A stretch of DNA of 40,544 nucleotides from Candidatus Stackebrandtia faecavium (GTDB taxonomy: Bacteria > Actinomycetota > Actinomycetes > Mycobacteriales > Micromonosporaceae). The position numbers and the translations under genes are program-made. Shown piece by piece: positions 17,680-25,568 of this stretch (the stretch's first letter is position 1; each line of letters begins with the position of its first letter). The stretch is taken from NCBI GenBank assembly GCA_019112895.1, contig DXIM01000109.1, positions 1 through 40,544 of the forward strand. The letters run 5' to 3'. The notes under the pieces were generated by a model. That model was not told the DNA's origin, searched no databases, and saw only the letters and a list, made by a program, of their open reading frames with translations.

Positions 17680-18300
17680 ATGTACGACGGTAGTTCTTCA
17701 CCGACGCAAGAGTTCCCGCGTATTACTGAACCGTCGCCTCCCGCTGTGGATCCGGACGCGACGGCGGAGCTACCGGTCGTCAATGCCGCGCCGCAGCCGA
17801 CTCACATGCACGCGCAGACTCATCCGCAATACCGACCGCAGGCCGGTGGTCCGCCCGGCTGGTTCACGCGGCTGGGATACAAGGTCGCTGCCGCGCCGCG
17901 GTGGGTTTTTCCCGCCGCGGTCCTCGTGGCATTCGCCGCATGTGCGGCAGGTGTGCTGGTGACCAACCCGACCGACAATGTCGGCCCGAGCACGTGCGCT
18001 TTCAAGATGGTCACCGGCTTCGCATGCCCGGGCTGTGGTGGAACGCGCGCGTTTTATTACGTCCTCACAATGAACCTCCCGGACGCGGCTCAACACCACG
18101 CCATCGCTGTTTTCGCCGCGCCGTTTCTGGTGTACATGTACACCCGATGGTCTTGGCGGCGAATTTTTCCGCGGGTGAAATGGCAGTTGCCGAAGCTGCC
18201 GTTGACGCCCGCGATAGGCACGTATTTCATGATCGCGTGGGGTGCGTTTTGGGTCATCCGCAACATCCCGGTCGCGCCTTTCACCGCCTTGTACGTCTAG
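17680..18300 (+). CDS. DUF2752 membrane protein
   Basis: 206 residues. A proline-rich cytoplasmic-type N-terminus of about 70 residues precedes three predicted membrane segments (near 74-93, 140-158 and 180-198). Between the first two lies the DUF2752 signature CPGCGGTRAF, a Cys-x-x-Cys-Gly motif of unknown role. The family has no established function. The N-terminal region carries T28-A-E-L-P and T9-Q-E-F-P, resembling the Thr-x-x-Leu-Pro repeats of the PASTA pseudokinase encoded 1.4 kb away. A GAAGGGA about 11 nt before the ATG may serve as ribosome-binding site. A hairpin terminator follows the stop. Confidence 0.88.
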   Translation: MYDGSSSPTQEFPRITEPSPPAVDPDATAELPVVNAAPQPTHMHAQTHPQYRPQAGGPPGWFTRLGYKVAAAPRWVFPAAVLVAFAACAAGVLVTNPTDNVGPSTCAFKMVTGFACPGCGGTRAFYYVLTMNLPDAAQHHAIAVFAAPFLVYMYTRWSWRRIFPRVKWQLPKLPLTPAIGTYFMIAWGAFWVIRNIPVAPFTALYV

Positions 18301-18304
18301 GTTT

Positions 18305-18323
18305 GGCGTGTTAGCGACACGCC
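18305..18323 (+). terminator. Hairpin terminator after the DUF2752 gene
   Basis: GGCGTGT pairs with ACACGCC across 5 nt, starting 4 bp after the stop codon. Confidence 0.6.
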
Positions 18324-18393
18324 ACGACATTCTGCATCTGCAATTTCGACTGCGTCTGCATGGATACTTCCCTCGACCACATGGAGGTGTCCA

Positions 18394-18948
18394 ATGAGGC
18401 AGTTTATGGCGCGCTGGTTGATGGTCGGTATGGTCGTGACTACGTCCATACTGGTATTCCCACACAGCGCCAGCGCCGCTAGCCAGGACAAGTTCATAAC
18501 TGAATCCGGAGAGGCGGCTCAGCCGAGCCAGGAAGCATACGGGGTTCCGGCCTCAGTAACCGTCGCTCAGGCGATCTTGGAGTCGGGTTGGGGCGGCAGT
18601 GAGCTGGCCACCGAGGCCAAGAACTATTTCGGGATGAAGTGTCACGATAAACAGCCCGGTCCTATCGCGGTCGACTGCATGAAGGTTGATACGCATGAAT
18701 GCGACGACGACGATTGCTGGGGGACCAAGGCGTATTTCCGCGTCTACGACTCGATGTCGGATTCCTATAAGGATCACGGTCAGTATCTGAAGGAGAATCC
18801 GCGTTACGCGGCGGCATTCGCCCACTCGGACGATGCCGACCGTTTCATCAAGGAAGTGCATCGGGGCGGTTACGCGACCGACCCTAAGTACACGGACAAG
18901 ATCGTGTCCTTGATGAAGGAATACGACCTATACCGCTTCAACGAATAG
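18394..18948 (+). CDS. Secreted glucosaminidase-domain peptidoglycan hydrolase
   Basis: Predicted exported N-acetylglucosaminidase/muramidase of the FlgJ-like glucosaminidase family, 184 residues. A signal peptide (MRQFMARWLMVGMVVTTSIL, then an A-S-A-A cleavage region near 30) leads directly into the domain. The family signatures are VPASVTVAQAILESGWGGS with the catalytic-type Glu, then KNYFGMKC, and a C-terminal KYTDKIVSLMKEYDL. Two cysteine pairs in the insert CDDDDCW region and near FGMKC may form disulfides. A good GGAGGT stands 6 nt before the ATG. A role in cell-wall turnover is likely. No cell-wall-binding repeats are present. Confidence 0.93.
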   Translation: MRQFMARWLMVGMVVTTSILVFPHSASAASQDKFITESGEAAQPSQEAYGVPASVTVAQAILESGWGGSELATEAKNYFGMKCHDKQPGPIAVDCMKVDTHECDDDDCWGTKAYFRVYDSMSDSYKDHGQYLKENPRYAAAFAHSDDADRFIKEVHRGGYATDPKYTDKIVSLMKEYDLYRFNE

Positions 18949-18954
18949 GGGCCT

Positions 18955-18991
18955 GGTTTCGTTGGGGCAGCGTCACCGCCCCAACGAAACC
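18955..18991. terminator. Bidirectional terminator between glucosaminidase and LysE genes
   Basis: Perfect 14-bp arms (18955-18968 and 18978-18991) with a 9-nt loop. It lies between convergent genes and reaches the LysE stop codon. Confidence 0.88.
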
Positions 18992-19614
18992 TAATGCGAA
19001 GCGACCGCCGTACGCACCCCCAGCGCGATCAGCAACAGGCCGCCCGCCCGCGAAATGCCTCGGGTCATGCGCCGTATCGACAGCCGTTTCGTTGCGCTGC
19101 TTAGTATCTGAGTCCACATCGCCAACCAGGACGTCATCATGATGCTGTGGACGGTCGCCAAGACGAAGGCGGCGACGAAGATCGATTGTCCACCGTGCAC
19201 GACCTGCGCCGGAAGCGTAAGGTACACCAGCGCGGCCTTCGGATTGAACACGTTACCGGCCACGGCTTGGCCGTAAATCTTGTGCAGAGCCGGCAACGGC
19301 CCTCGGACCGACTTATCCATCGCGGTGGAACGCGATGTCACCAGCAAGTACACACCGAGACCGATCAGGTAGGCCGCGCCGACGTAACGGACCAACGCGA
19401 ACGCGGTCGCCGATGCCATCACCAGTGTCGATAGCCCGACCGCGGCGAAGCTCGCGTGAAGGAAATGTCCGGTCGTGGTTCCCGCCATCACAGCCGCCCC
19501 GTGCCGACGCCCGCCGAGCGTGACGTACTGGGTGGTGAGGATCGCGCTGGTACCGGGCGTGACGACGATCGGAATGAGAGCCACCACGAACGTGATGATC
19601 ATCGGCCACAGCAT
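18991..19614 (-). CDS. LysE/RhtB family exporter
   Basis: Predicted inner-membrane amino-acid (or related metabolite) exporter with about six hydrophobic segments, 207 residues. Family features are the N-terminal PIVVTPGTSAILTTQYVTLG (variant of the PGP...G motif), the GHFLHASFAAVGLS helix, and the NPKAALVYLTLP block. I prefer the ATG at 19614 because AAAGG lies 7 nt upstream, inside the alternative start at 19629. The substrate is unknown. It lies 29 bp after the pseudokinase gene on the same strand and is probably co-transcribed with it. Confidence 0.93.
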   Translation of the reverse strand: MLWPMIITFVVALIPIVVTPGTSAILTTQYVTLGGRRHGAAVMAGTTTGHFLHASFAAVGLSTLVMASATAFALVRYVGAAYLIGLGVYLLVTSRSTAMDKSVRGPLPALHKIYGQAVAGNVFNPKAALVYLTLPAQVVHGGQSIFVAAFVLATVHSIMMTSWLAMWTQILSSATKRLSIRRMTRGISRAGGLLLIALGVRTAVASH

Positions 19615-19643
19615 GAAGGTGCCTTTCATTGGGGATAAGAGGG

Positions 19644-21332
19644 TCAGGCTCCTCGGCAGAAGCGCTCATTATGGACCCGGAAATACCAGATCGTGACGGT
19701 CGAGCCCGGTTCCGCGCGCTCGCCAGCTTCGGGGCTTTGCATGAGGACGGCGCATTCGATACGGCCGGCCCCGCTTTCGCTGCGCGCGACGTTGTATTCC
19801 GCGGCGCTCAGGATCGCCTCGGCCTCGGACGGGGGAGTGTCCACGACGTCGGGCACTGTCGAGCTCGGCTCGGACGTGGTCGGTTCCGGCAGCCGTGTCG
19901 GGTTGTTCGGTGGTGGTGCTTTTGTCGTGGCCCGAGGGCTCGGGCTCGCGTCCGTGGGTGAGTCGTTGGTGCGCGTGCTCGCCGACGGCGAGGAGGAACC
20001 GGACGCCGCCGGGCTGGTGTCGGACTCATTGTCGCCGGTGCCGCCGAGGTACTGCCAGGGGTGAACGAAAAGCAGAGCGACGATCAAAACGACGACGGCG
20101 CCCAGCACTATCAGCCCGCGACGTTTGCGCGTGGTGTCGCTCGACGCCACTGCGTCGTCGTCCGCGGGCTCATCGCTTGCCGGGGACGGCACGGGCGCAG
20201 TCGCGACGGGAAGCGCCTTCGTACCGTCCATTTCGTCGTCTTTGTTGGCCTGGGGCAGGACCGCGGTTTCGTCGTCGTCTTGCCCGGCGGAGGGCAGCAC
20301 CGCGGTCTCGTCGGTTTCGGAGGCTTTCTCGTCCTGTTGAGCTTCCTTATCGGCGGGCAGGACCGCGGTGCCGTCGTCGTCCCGATCGGCGGAGGGCAGC
20401 ACCGCGGTGCCGTCGGTTTCGGATACTTCCTCGTCCTGCTCAGAGTCGTTCGCATCCTGCTCAGCGGATTCCTCAGCGGTGGCTTCGGCTTCCGCTGGCG
20501 CACCCGCTTCGCGAGATGGCGGTTCCTGCGGGCCGACGTCCGCGTCCGCATAGTCGACTGCTTGCCGTGGCGCTACATCCGCTTCGATGTCGCGATCATC
20601 TGGGTTCCTCAGGAGGGCGCCACTGATAAGCCCGGCGATCCGCGAAGGACAGTCGCTGGGCGGAGAAGGTGGGCCCGAGGCGTCCAGTTCGTCGAGGATC
20701 TCGTTGGCCGTGGCGCCGGTGAATGGTGCTCGCCCGGTTGCGCACGCGTACGCCAGCGCTGCCAAGGCGTAGAGATCGCTGTGGAATCCGGGTGTGTCGC
20801 CGCTTAGCTGTTCGGGGGACAAATACGGCAGGTCCTCATTACCCGCCATGCCGATGTCGGCGACGCCGAAGTCGGTCAATACCGGGGTGTCGTCGCGAAA
20901 CGCGACCGTGTGCGGGCTTATCCGGCCATGCACGATGTGTGCGTCATGGGCTGTGCCGATGGCGTTGCCGATAGCCGCGGCGATGGCCACGGCGCGTTCG
21001 GGGCTCAACGGTCCGTGGGTCAGGACCTCCGACAGTCGCGTGGGGGATAGTTTTTCGGTGACGACGAACGTGACGAGTCCGCCGTCGCGCCATTCCTCGC
21101 TGTAGTCGAGAAGCTCGACGATGTGGGGATTGTCGAGCCTGGCCACCGCGGTAGCGTTTTGACGGAAGGCATCCCGAAACTGCTGATCCTCGCTGAGGTG
21201 GCGGTGCAGCACGGTGACGGTGACGGTGCGTTCGAAGATGGTGTCGTTGGCGTGCCACATGTCGCCCAGCCGACCGCTGTCAACTCGTTCAGTGAGCTGA
21301 TAACGGTGTCCCAGTTGAGTTCCGGGTTCCAT
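19644..21332 (-). CDS. Transmembrane PASTA pseudokinase (Ser/Thr kinase-like)
   Basis: 562 residues, PknB-like layout: kinase fold (about 8-250), acidic linker, one membrane helix (406-424) and one extracellular PASTA domain (about 491-551). Key catalytic residues are missing. The ATP-anchoring Lys position is Thr40 (TVTVTVL), the αC Glu position appears to be Asn59, and the HRD motif is His135-Gly-Arg137 with SPHT in place of KPAN. The DFG (154-156) and a S-P-E (172-174) remain. By known kinase chemistry it should be catalytically dead, perhaps still binding nucleotide or a partner. The linker has five Thr-x-x-Leu-Pro motifs. Cys527 and Cys559 outside the membrane could pair. The start is the ATG at 21332, with GGAG 4 nt upstream. 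A role as a wall-sensing scaffold is inference. Confidence 0.93.
   Translation of the reverse strand: MEPGTQLGHRYQLTERVDSGRLGDMWHANDTIFERTVTVTVLHRHLSEDQQFRDAFRQNATAVARLDNPHIVELLDYSEEWRDGGLVTFVVTEKLSPTRLSEVLTHGPLSPERAVAIAAAIGNAIGTAHDAHIVHGRISPHTVAFRDDTPVLTDFGVADIGMAGNEDLPYLSPEQLSGDTPGFHSDLYALAALAYACATGRAPFTGATANEILDELDASGPPSPPSDCPSRIAGLISGALLRNPDDRDIEADVAPRQAVDYADADVGPQEPPSREAGAPAEAEATAEESAEQDANDSEQDEEVSETDGTAVLPSADRDDDGTAVLPADKEAQQDEKASETDETAVLPSAGQDDDETAVLPQANKDDEMDGTKALPVATAPVPSPASDEPADDDAVASSDTTRKRRGLIVLGAVVVLIVALLFVHPWQYLGGTGDNESDTSPAASGSSSPSASTRTNDSPTDASPSPRATTKAPPPNNPTRLPEPTTSEPSSTVPDVVDTPPSEAEAILSAAEYNVARSESGAGRIECAVLMQSPEAGERAEPGSTVTIWYFRVHNERFCRGA
20208..20408 (-). repeat. Five Thr-x-x-Leu-Pro motifs in the pseudokinase linker
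   Basis: Codons 309-375 encode four TAVLP motifs (Thr309, Thr322, Thr343, Thr356) and one TKALP (Thr371). Each Thr is preceded by an acidic run (TDG, DDG, TDE, DDE, MDG). At DNA level the units are similar but not identical. A Thr with Leu at +3 in an acidic setting fits what forkhead-associated (FHA) domains bind once phosphorylated. Confidence 0.9.
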
Positions 21333-21589
21333 GGGGCTCCTGTGGTGATACGAACTAAACGGCACGGGCTTAGCGGCCTTCACACTCTAAGCTGAAGGTT
21401 ACATGGTGAGCCATAAATATGTCTAAAGGGGAAACTCAAGCTTATCTCGCTATGCTGGCAACGAAGACGGACCGCACCGGGACCATGGCGCCAGTGTTGC
21501 CACCGACGCGTTGTTGGAGCGGTGAAAGCGGGTAGTTAAGCTCGATACTTGCCAGTCTGACGTTTCTGCCTGCCGAAGGAAGTACCCGA

Positions 21590-23158
21590 GTGTTTGACTC
21601 CCTGTCCGAGCGCCTATCCGGCATTTTCGACTCGCTACGCGGCAAAGGGCGGCTCACCGATTCCGATATCGATGCCACTGCCCGCCAAATCCGTATGGCG
21701 CTGTTGGAAGCCGATGTGGCCCTGCCAGTCGTCAAGGCATTCATCCACAGCGTCAAAGAACGCTGCCGGGGCGTCGAGGTATCGAAGGCACTGAACCCTG
21801 CACAGCAGGTCATCAAGATCGTCAACGAAGAGCTCGTGGCGATCCTCGGCGGCGAGACCCGTCGCCTGCAGTTCGCGAAGAACCCGCCCACCGTGATCAT
21901 GCTTGCGGGTCTTCAAGGTGCGGGTAAAACGACTCTGGCAGGCAAGCTGGCGAAATGGCTCAAAGACCAAAACCACCAGCCGATGCTGGTGGCCGCCGAC
22001 TTGCAGCGGCCCAACGCGGTACAGCAGTTGCAGGTGCTGGGCGAGAGGGCCGGCGTCGAGGTGTACGCGCCTCAGCCCGGCAGCGGTGTCGGTGACCCGG
22101 TCGAGGTCGCTAAAGAATCGCTGGCACACGCCACACGCCACGCCCGCGACATCGTCATCATCGACACGGCCGGTCGTCTCGGCATCGACGAAGAAATGAT
22201 GGCCCAGGCAGCCGCGATTCGGGACGCCACCAACCCCGACGAAACGCTGTTCGTCATCGACGCCATGATCGGTCAGGACGCGGTCGCGACCGCCGAAGCG
22301 TTCCGAGACGGCGTCGGTATCTCGGGTGTTGTGCTCTCGAAGCTCGATGGTGACGCGCGCGGCGGTGCAGCGTTGTCGGTGCGGCATGTGACGGGCGAAC
22401 CGATCATGTTCGCTTCTGTCGGTGAAAAGCTCGAAGACTTCGACGTTTTCTACCCGGACAGGATGGCGTCGCGCATCCTCGGCATGGGTGACGTCCTGAC
22501 GCTGATCGAGCAGGCCGAGTCGGCGTTCGAGGACGACCAGAAGCAGCGCATGACCGACAAGATGCTCGGCGGCGAGTCGTTCACCCTCGAGGACTTTCTC
22601 GAACAGCTGCAGGCGATCCGCAAGATGGGTCCCATCGGGAACCTGCTCGGCATGATGCCGGGCATGAACCAGATGAAGGATCAGATGGCCGAGATCGACG
22701 ATAAGCATCTCGACAAGGTCGCCGCCATCATCCGGTCGATGACGCCGGAAGAGCGCGTTAAGCCGAAGATCATCAAGGGGTCGCGGCGGCTGCGCATCGC
22801 CGACGGATCCGGTACCACGGTCAACGACGTCAATCAGCTGCTGACGCGGTTCACCGAGGCCCAGAAAATGATGAAACAAATGGGCGGAATGATGGGCGGA
22901 CCCGGCGGCGGTAAGCGCAAGGCCACGAAGTCTCCCAACATCAAGCGCAAAGGCAAGAAGGGCAAGGTCACCAAGAAGAAGGCGCGCGGCGGCGGTATGC
23001 CGGGCGGTGGCATGCCCGCCGGATTCCCGGGCGGTGGAATGCCCGGCCAGATGCCCGGTGGAATCGATCCTTCGATGTTGCAGAACAACGATATTGACGT
23101 GCCGGACGTCGACTTCTCGGCATTGGGTGAAGATCCGAAGAAGAAAAAGAAGAAATAA
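21590..23158 (+). CDS. ffh: Signal recognition particle GTPase Ffh (SRP54)
   Basis: Binds SRP RNA and signal sequences of nascent chains and delivers ribosomes to the membrane receptor FtsY. N domain, G domain (P-loop GLQGAGKT at 107-114, DTAGR, and SKLDGDARGGA) and a methionine-rich M domain (GMMPGMNQMKDQM, KPKIIKGSRRLRIADGSG) are in order. The Gly/Met/Pro-rich tail and the Lys-run at the end are usual in actinobacterial Ffh. The start is GTG at 21590, with GAAGGA 9 nt upstream. It is divergent from the pseudokinase. The 257-bp gap has a TATGCT (21451-21456) that could be a -10 for ffh, with no clear -35. Confidence 0.97.
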   Translation: MFDSLSERLSGIFDSLRGKGRLTDSDIDATARQIRMALLEADVALPVVKAFIHSVKERCRGVEVSKALNPAQQVIKIVNEELVAILGGETRRLQFAKNPPTVIMLAGLQGAGKTTLAGKLAKWLKDQNHQPMLVAADLQRPNAVQQLQVLGERAGVEVYAPQPGSGVGDPVEVAKESLAHATRHARDIVIIDTAGRLGIDEEMMAQAAAIRDATNPDETLFVIDAMIGQDAVATAEAFRDGVGISGVVLSKLDGDARGGAALSVRHVTGEPIMFASVGEKLEDFDVFYPDRMASRILGMGDVLTLIEQAESAFEDDQKQRMTDKMLGGESFTLEDFLEQLQAIRKMGPIGNLLGMMPGMNQMKDQMAEIDDKHLDKVAAIIRSMTPEERVKPKIIKGSRRLRIADGSGTTVNDVNQLLTRFTEAQKMMKQMGGMMGGPGGGKRKATKSPNIKRKGKKGKVTKKKARGGGMPGGGMPAGFPGGGMPGQMPGGIDPSMLQNNDIDVPDVDFSALGEDPKKKKKK

Positions 23159-23210
23159 GCTGTGCATTGCCGGGCAGAGATCCACTCGTCATGTGGGAGT
23201 TTCGTAACTT

Positions 23211-24296
23211 ATGGCTGAACACGAGGACGGCCCCTGGCATATCCGCGCCGTGTGGCTGCCGGACGATGAAGTGCGCGACATCTACGTGTCCGGCGACCGG
23301 CTGAGCTTCACGCCGATTCCCGGTGCGACCACGATCGCCCATGAGGGGTACGCCTTGCCGGGCCTCGTCGACGCACACTGTCATATCGGGATCCGTCGGG
23401 GATCCATCCCGATCGAGTCCCTCGACGAGGCGCGTGAGTTCGCGCGCACCGACCGCGACGCCGGGGTGCTCGCCATCAGGGACGCCGGCTCGCCGTTTCC
23501 GTACCCGCAACTGGAAGACGAGCCGGACCTGCCGAGGTTGGTGCGGGCGGGTCGGCATCTGGCCCCGTACCGCAGGTACTTGCGCGGCGTCGCGATCGAG
23601 TGCACGGCCGAGGAGCTTCCGGCCCGTGCCGCGGAGCAAGCGAAGCTCGGCAATGGCTGGATCAAACTCGTCGGCGACTGGATCGATCGCGAGGCCGGAG
23701 ATCTGGGCCCGACCTATGACGCGCACGTACTTTCCGACGCGATCGACGCAGCGCACCGTGCCGGGGCGAAGGTCGCGGTCCATACATTCAGCGAGGACGC
23801 CGTCGCCGCGGTGGTCGCTGCGGGCGTGGACTCCGTGGAGCACGGCACCGGCTTGTCGGTCGACATGATCGATCAGATGGCGCGTCAAGGCACCGCGCTC
23901 GTGCCGACGATGATCAATATCGCGACTTTCGATGGCATCGCCTCACAGGCGGAACCGAAATTCCCGGTCTATGCGCAGCACATGCGCGACTTGAAGGAAG
24001 GCTTCCCGGACGTGGTGCGTCATGCCGCGGAAGCGGGCGTGCCGATCTTCGTGGGGACCGACGCCGGCGGCGGCATCGACCACGGGCTCGCCGCCGAGGA
24101 GATGCTCTTGTTGCAGCAACAGGCAGGCATGGCCGCCGGCGACATCTTGGCCGCTGCCAGTTGGGGAGCGCGCGAATGGCTCGGTTTCGGCGCTGGGCTG
24201 GGCGACGTCGTCGTCTATGACGCCGACCCGCGCGTCGACCTGCGCGCGGTACGGGAACCCAAGCGAATCGTTCTGCGTGGTGCGGTGATCCGCTAA
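23211..24296 (+). CDS. Metal-dependent amidohydrolase
   Basis: 361-residue member of the amidohydrolase superfamily (TIM-barrel, imidazolonepropionase/prolidase-like branch). Metal-binding residues are visible: H56-x-H58 in GLVDAHCHIG, a Lys in WIKLVGDW that could be the carboxylated bridge, His in AVHTFS, His in SVEHGTG and Asp in GTDAGGG. The N- and C-terminal strands form the usual small β-sandwich (VRDIYVSGDRLSF; RIVLRGAVIR). The substrate is unknown. It lies 52 bp after ffh on the same strand, a position with no obvious functional link. A GGGAG about 12 nt before the ATG may be its ribosome-binding site. Confidence 0.9.
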   Translation: MAEHEDGPWHIRAVWLPDDEVRDIYVSGDRLSFTPIPGATTIAHEGYALPGLVDAHCHIGIRRGSIPIESLDEAREFARTDRDAGVLAIRDAGSPFPYPQLEDEPDLPRLVRAGRHLAPYRRYLRGVAIECTAEELPARAAEQAKLGNGWIKLVGDWIDREAGDLGPTYDAHVLSDAIDAAHRAGAKVAVHTFSEDAVAAVVAAGVDSVEHGTGLSVDMIDQMARQGTALVPTMINIATFDGIASQAEPKFPVYAQHMRDLKEGFPDVVRHAAEAGVPIFVGTDAGGGIDHGLAAEEMLLLQQQAGMAAGDILAAASWGAREWLGFGAGLGDVVVYDADPRVDLRAVREPKRIVLRGAVIR

Positions 24297-24439
24297 CGAT
24301 CCGAACCTCGCGGGAGTCCGTTCAAGCCCCAACGCCTCCAGCGGTGTTATTGCAATGCTGGGGTAGTTTGGGGATATACCCGCGCGGTACTCACTGGAGC
24401 CCGATACCGTGCCGCACGACTTAGTCTCGAGGTACCGCC

Positions 24440-24943
24440 GTGACATACGATCCTTCTGGCCAGCAGCCGTATGACCCGTACGGTCAGCAGCCTGGATACC
24501 ATCCAGACTCGAGTGGATACTCCGATCCATACGGTCAGCCCGGTTATAACCAGCAGCACGGCTACGGTCAGCAGTCCGGTTACGGCTATGAGCAGCCCGC
24601 CTATACGAACCCTGGCCAGTATTCGACGCCCGGGTATGGACAGTTCCAACCCCCTGGACCTCAGCCACAAAACGGATTCGGTATCGCCGGCATGGTCCTC
24701 GGGATCGTGTCGCTTGTTTTCTCTGTGTGTTGTGGATTCTTCGGAGCCGTTCCTTTGGGAACGGCGGCGATCGTTTTCGGAGGCCTCGGCCTCGGCAAAG
24801 CCAACAAAGGCGAAGCGACCAATAAGGGCATGGCGTTGTCCGGGATCATCTGCGGCGGCATTTCCTACGCGATCGCCATCGTGTTGTTCATTCTGCAGGT
24901 GATTTTCGGAGTGTGGGAGACGAACTACACCTACTACCCTTAA
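24440..24943 (+). CDS. DUF4190 membrane protein, copy 1 (Gly/Tyr/Gln-rich N-terminus)
   Basis: 167 residues. Residues 1-75 are a low-complexity Pro/Gly/Tyr/Gln region built on GYGQQ- and DPYGQQ-like units, likely disordered and cytoplasmic. The rest is the DUF4190 domain, with two membrane segments (GMVLGIVSLVFSVCCGFFGA and GIICGGISYAIAIVLFILQV) around a GLGKANKG loop. The function of the family is unknown. The start is GTG at 24440 with only a weak GAGG. The upstream 143 bp can form alternative stems involving the start region (see findings). A paralogue follows 47 bp later. Confidence 0.87.
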   Translation: MTYDPSGQQPYDPYGQQPGYHPDSSGYSDPYGQPGYNQQHGYGQQSGYGYEQPAYTNPGQYSTPGYGQFQPPGPQPQNGFGIAGMVLGIVSLVFSVCCGFFGAVPLGTAAIVFGGLGLGKANKGEATNKGMALSGIICGGISYAIAIVLFILQVIFGVWETNYTYYP

Positions 24944-24990
24944 CTTTGCGCCGCGCAAGCCAGCACATTTGACAGATCAGGACTGGAACT

Positions 24991-25518
24991 TTGTACGACC
25001 CACAGCAAGACTCGACCCGTCCCTACGATCCGTTGACGGCGCCCCCGGTTTTTGGAAACGAACCGACGACCGGGTACCCCGATAGTCAGCCGAACCCGGG
25101 CTATCAAGGGCAACAACCCGGGTACGCGGGGCAGCAACAACCCGGGTACGCGGGGCCGCCACCGCCCACGGGTGGGTACGGGTATACGACGCCGCCGATG
25201 CCGTACGGTCCACCGGTTGCGCCGCGCAATGGTGCGGGTGTGGCCGCCCTGGTGCTGGGGATCCTCGGGATTACGTTTTGCATGCTCACGTCTATTCCGG
25301 CGATCATCTGTGGCGCCATCGGCGTGAAGAACGCGAAGGAGGGCTTGGCCGATAACCGGGGTGTCGCCATGGGCGGTTTGGTTCTGGGAATCATCGGTAC
25401 GTCGCTCCTGGTGCTCTTGGTCTTGTTCTATGTCGGGATGTTCGCCGTTTTCGGACTGTCGGCGGGCACGACGCCGTCGTCACCACCGACTCCGTCTCCG
25501 ACCCCCACGATGTTTTGA
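24991..25518 (+). CDS. DUF4190 membrane protein, copy 2
   Basis: 175 residues with the same plan as the preceding gene: a Pro/Gln/Gly/Tyr-rich N-terminus with NPGYQGQQPGYAGQQQPGYAG-type repeats, two membrane segments (AALVLGILGITFCMLTSIPA and GGLVLGIIGTSLLVLLVLF) around GVKNAKEG, and a Pro/Thr/Ser-rich C-terminal end. The start appears to be TTG at 24991, since the frame has no earlier ATG or GTG that fits; AGGA lies about 9 nt upstream. The two genes look like an old tandem duplication with divergent tails. Joint function at the membrane is inference. Confidence 0.83.
   Translation: MYDPQQDSTRPYDPLTAPPVFGNEPTTGYPDSQPNPGYQGQQPGYAGQQQPGYAGPPPPTGGYGYTTPPMPYGPPVAPRNGAGVAALVLGILGITFCMLTSIPAIICGAIGVKNAKEGLADNRGVAMGGLVLGIIGTSLLVLLVLFYVGMFAVFGLSAGTTPSSPPTPSPTPTMF
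25111..25155 (+). repeat. Two copies of a 21-bp unit at 24-bp spacing
   Basis: CAACAACCCGGGTACGCGGG begins at 25111 and again at 25135. It encodes the QQPGYAG repeats of the second DUF4190 protein. Near-identity at DNA level points to recent expansion by slippage. Confidence 0.85.
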
Positions 25519-25554
25519 GCGGAAACGCGCTCGCAGGCAGCTGAGGCCCAGGGC

Positions 25555-25560
25555 TAGGAT
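25555..25560 (+). promoter_or_regulatory. Possible -10 element (TAGGAT) for proS
   Basis: TAGGAT ends 8 nt before the proS ATG, implying a leaderless or nearly leaderless transcript. No Shine-Dalgarno is present. Confidence 0.4.
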
Positions 25561-25568
25561 CGAGCACC

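Noticed and set aside
18301-18393. Cyclic-di-AMP (ydaO) riboswitch before the glucosaminidase gene
   Set aside because: The 93-bp gap is too short and holds the upstream terminator; no riboswitch core is recognisable.
20061-20807. Plus-strand frames antisense to the pseudokinase
   Set aside because: They mirror the repeated linker and have no ribosome-binding site or domain; the minus frame carries kinase-fold, membrane and PASTA features.
21419-21538. 39-codon ORF upstream of ffh
   Set aside because: No ribosome-binding site, it lies in the expected ffh promoter/leader, and the product shows no recognisable features.
22900-23158. Gly/Met/Pro-rich tail and Lys-run of Ffh as a novel domain
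   Set aside because: Such tails are normal in actinobacterial SRP54.
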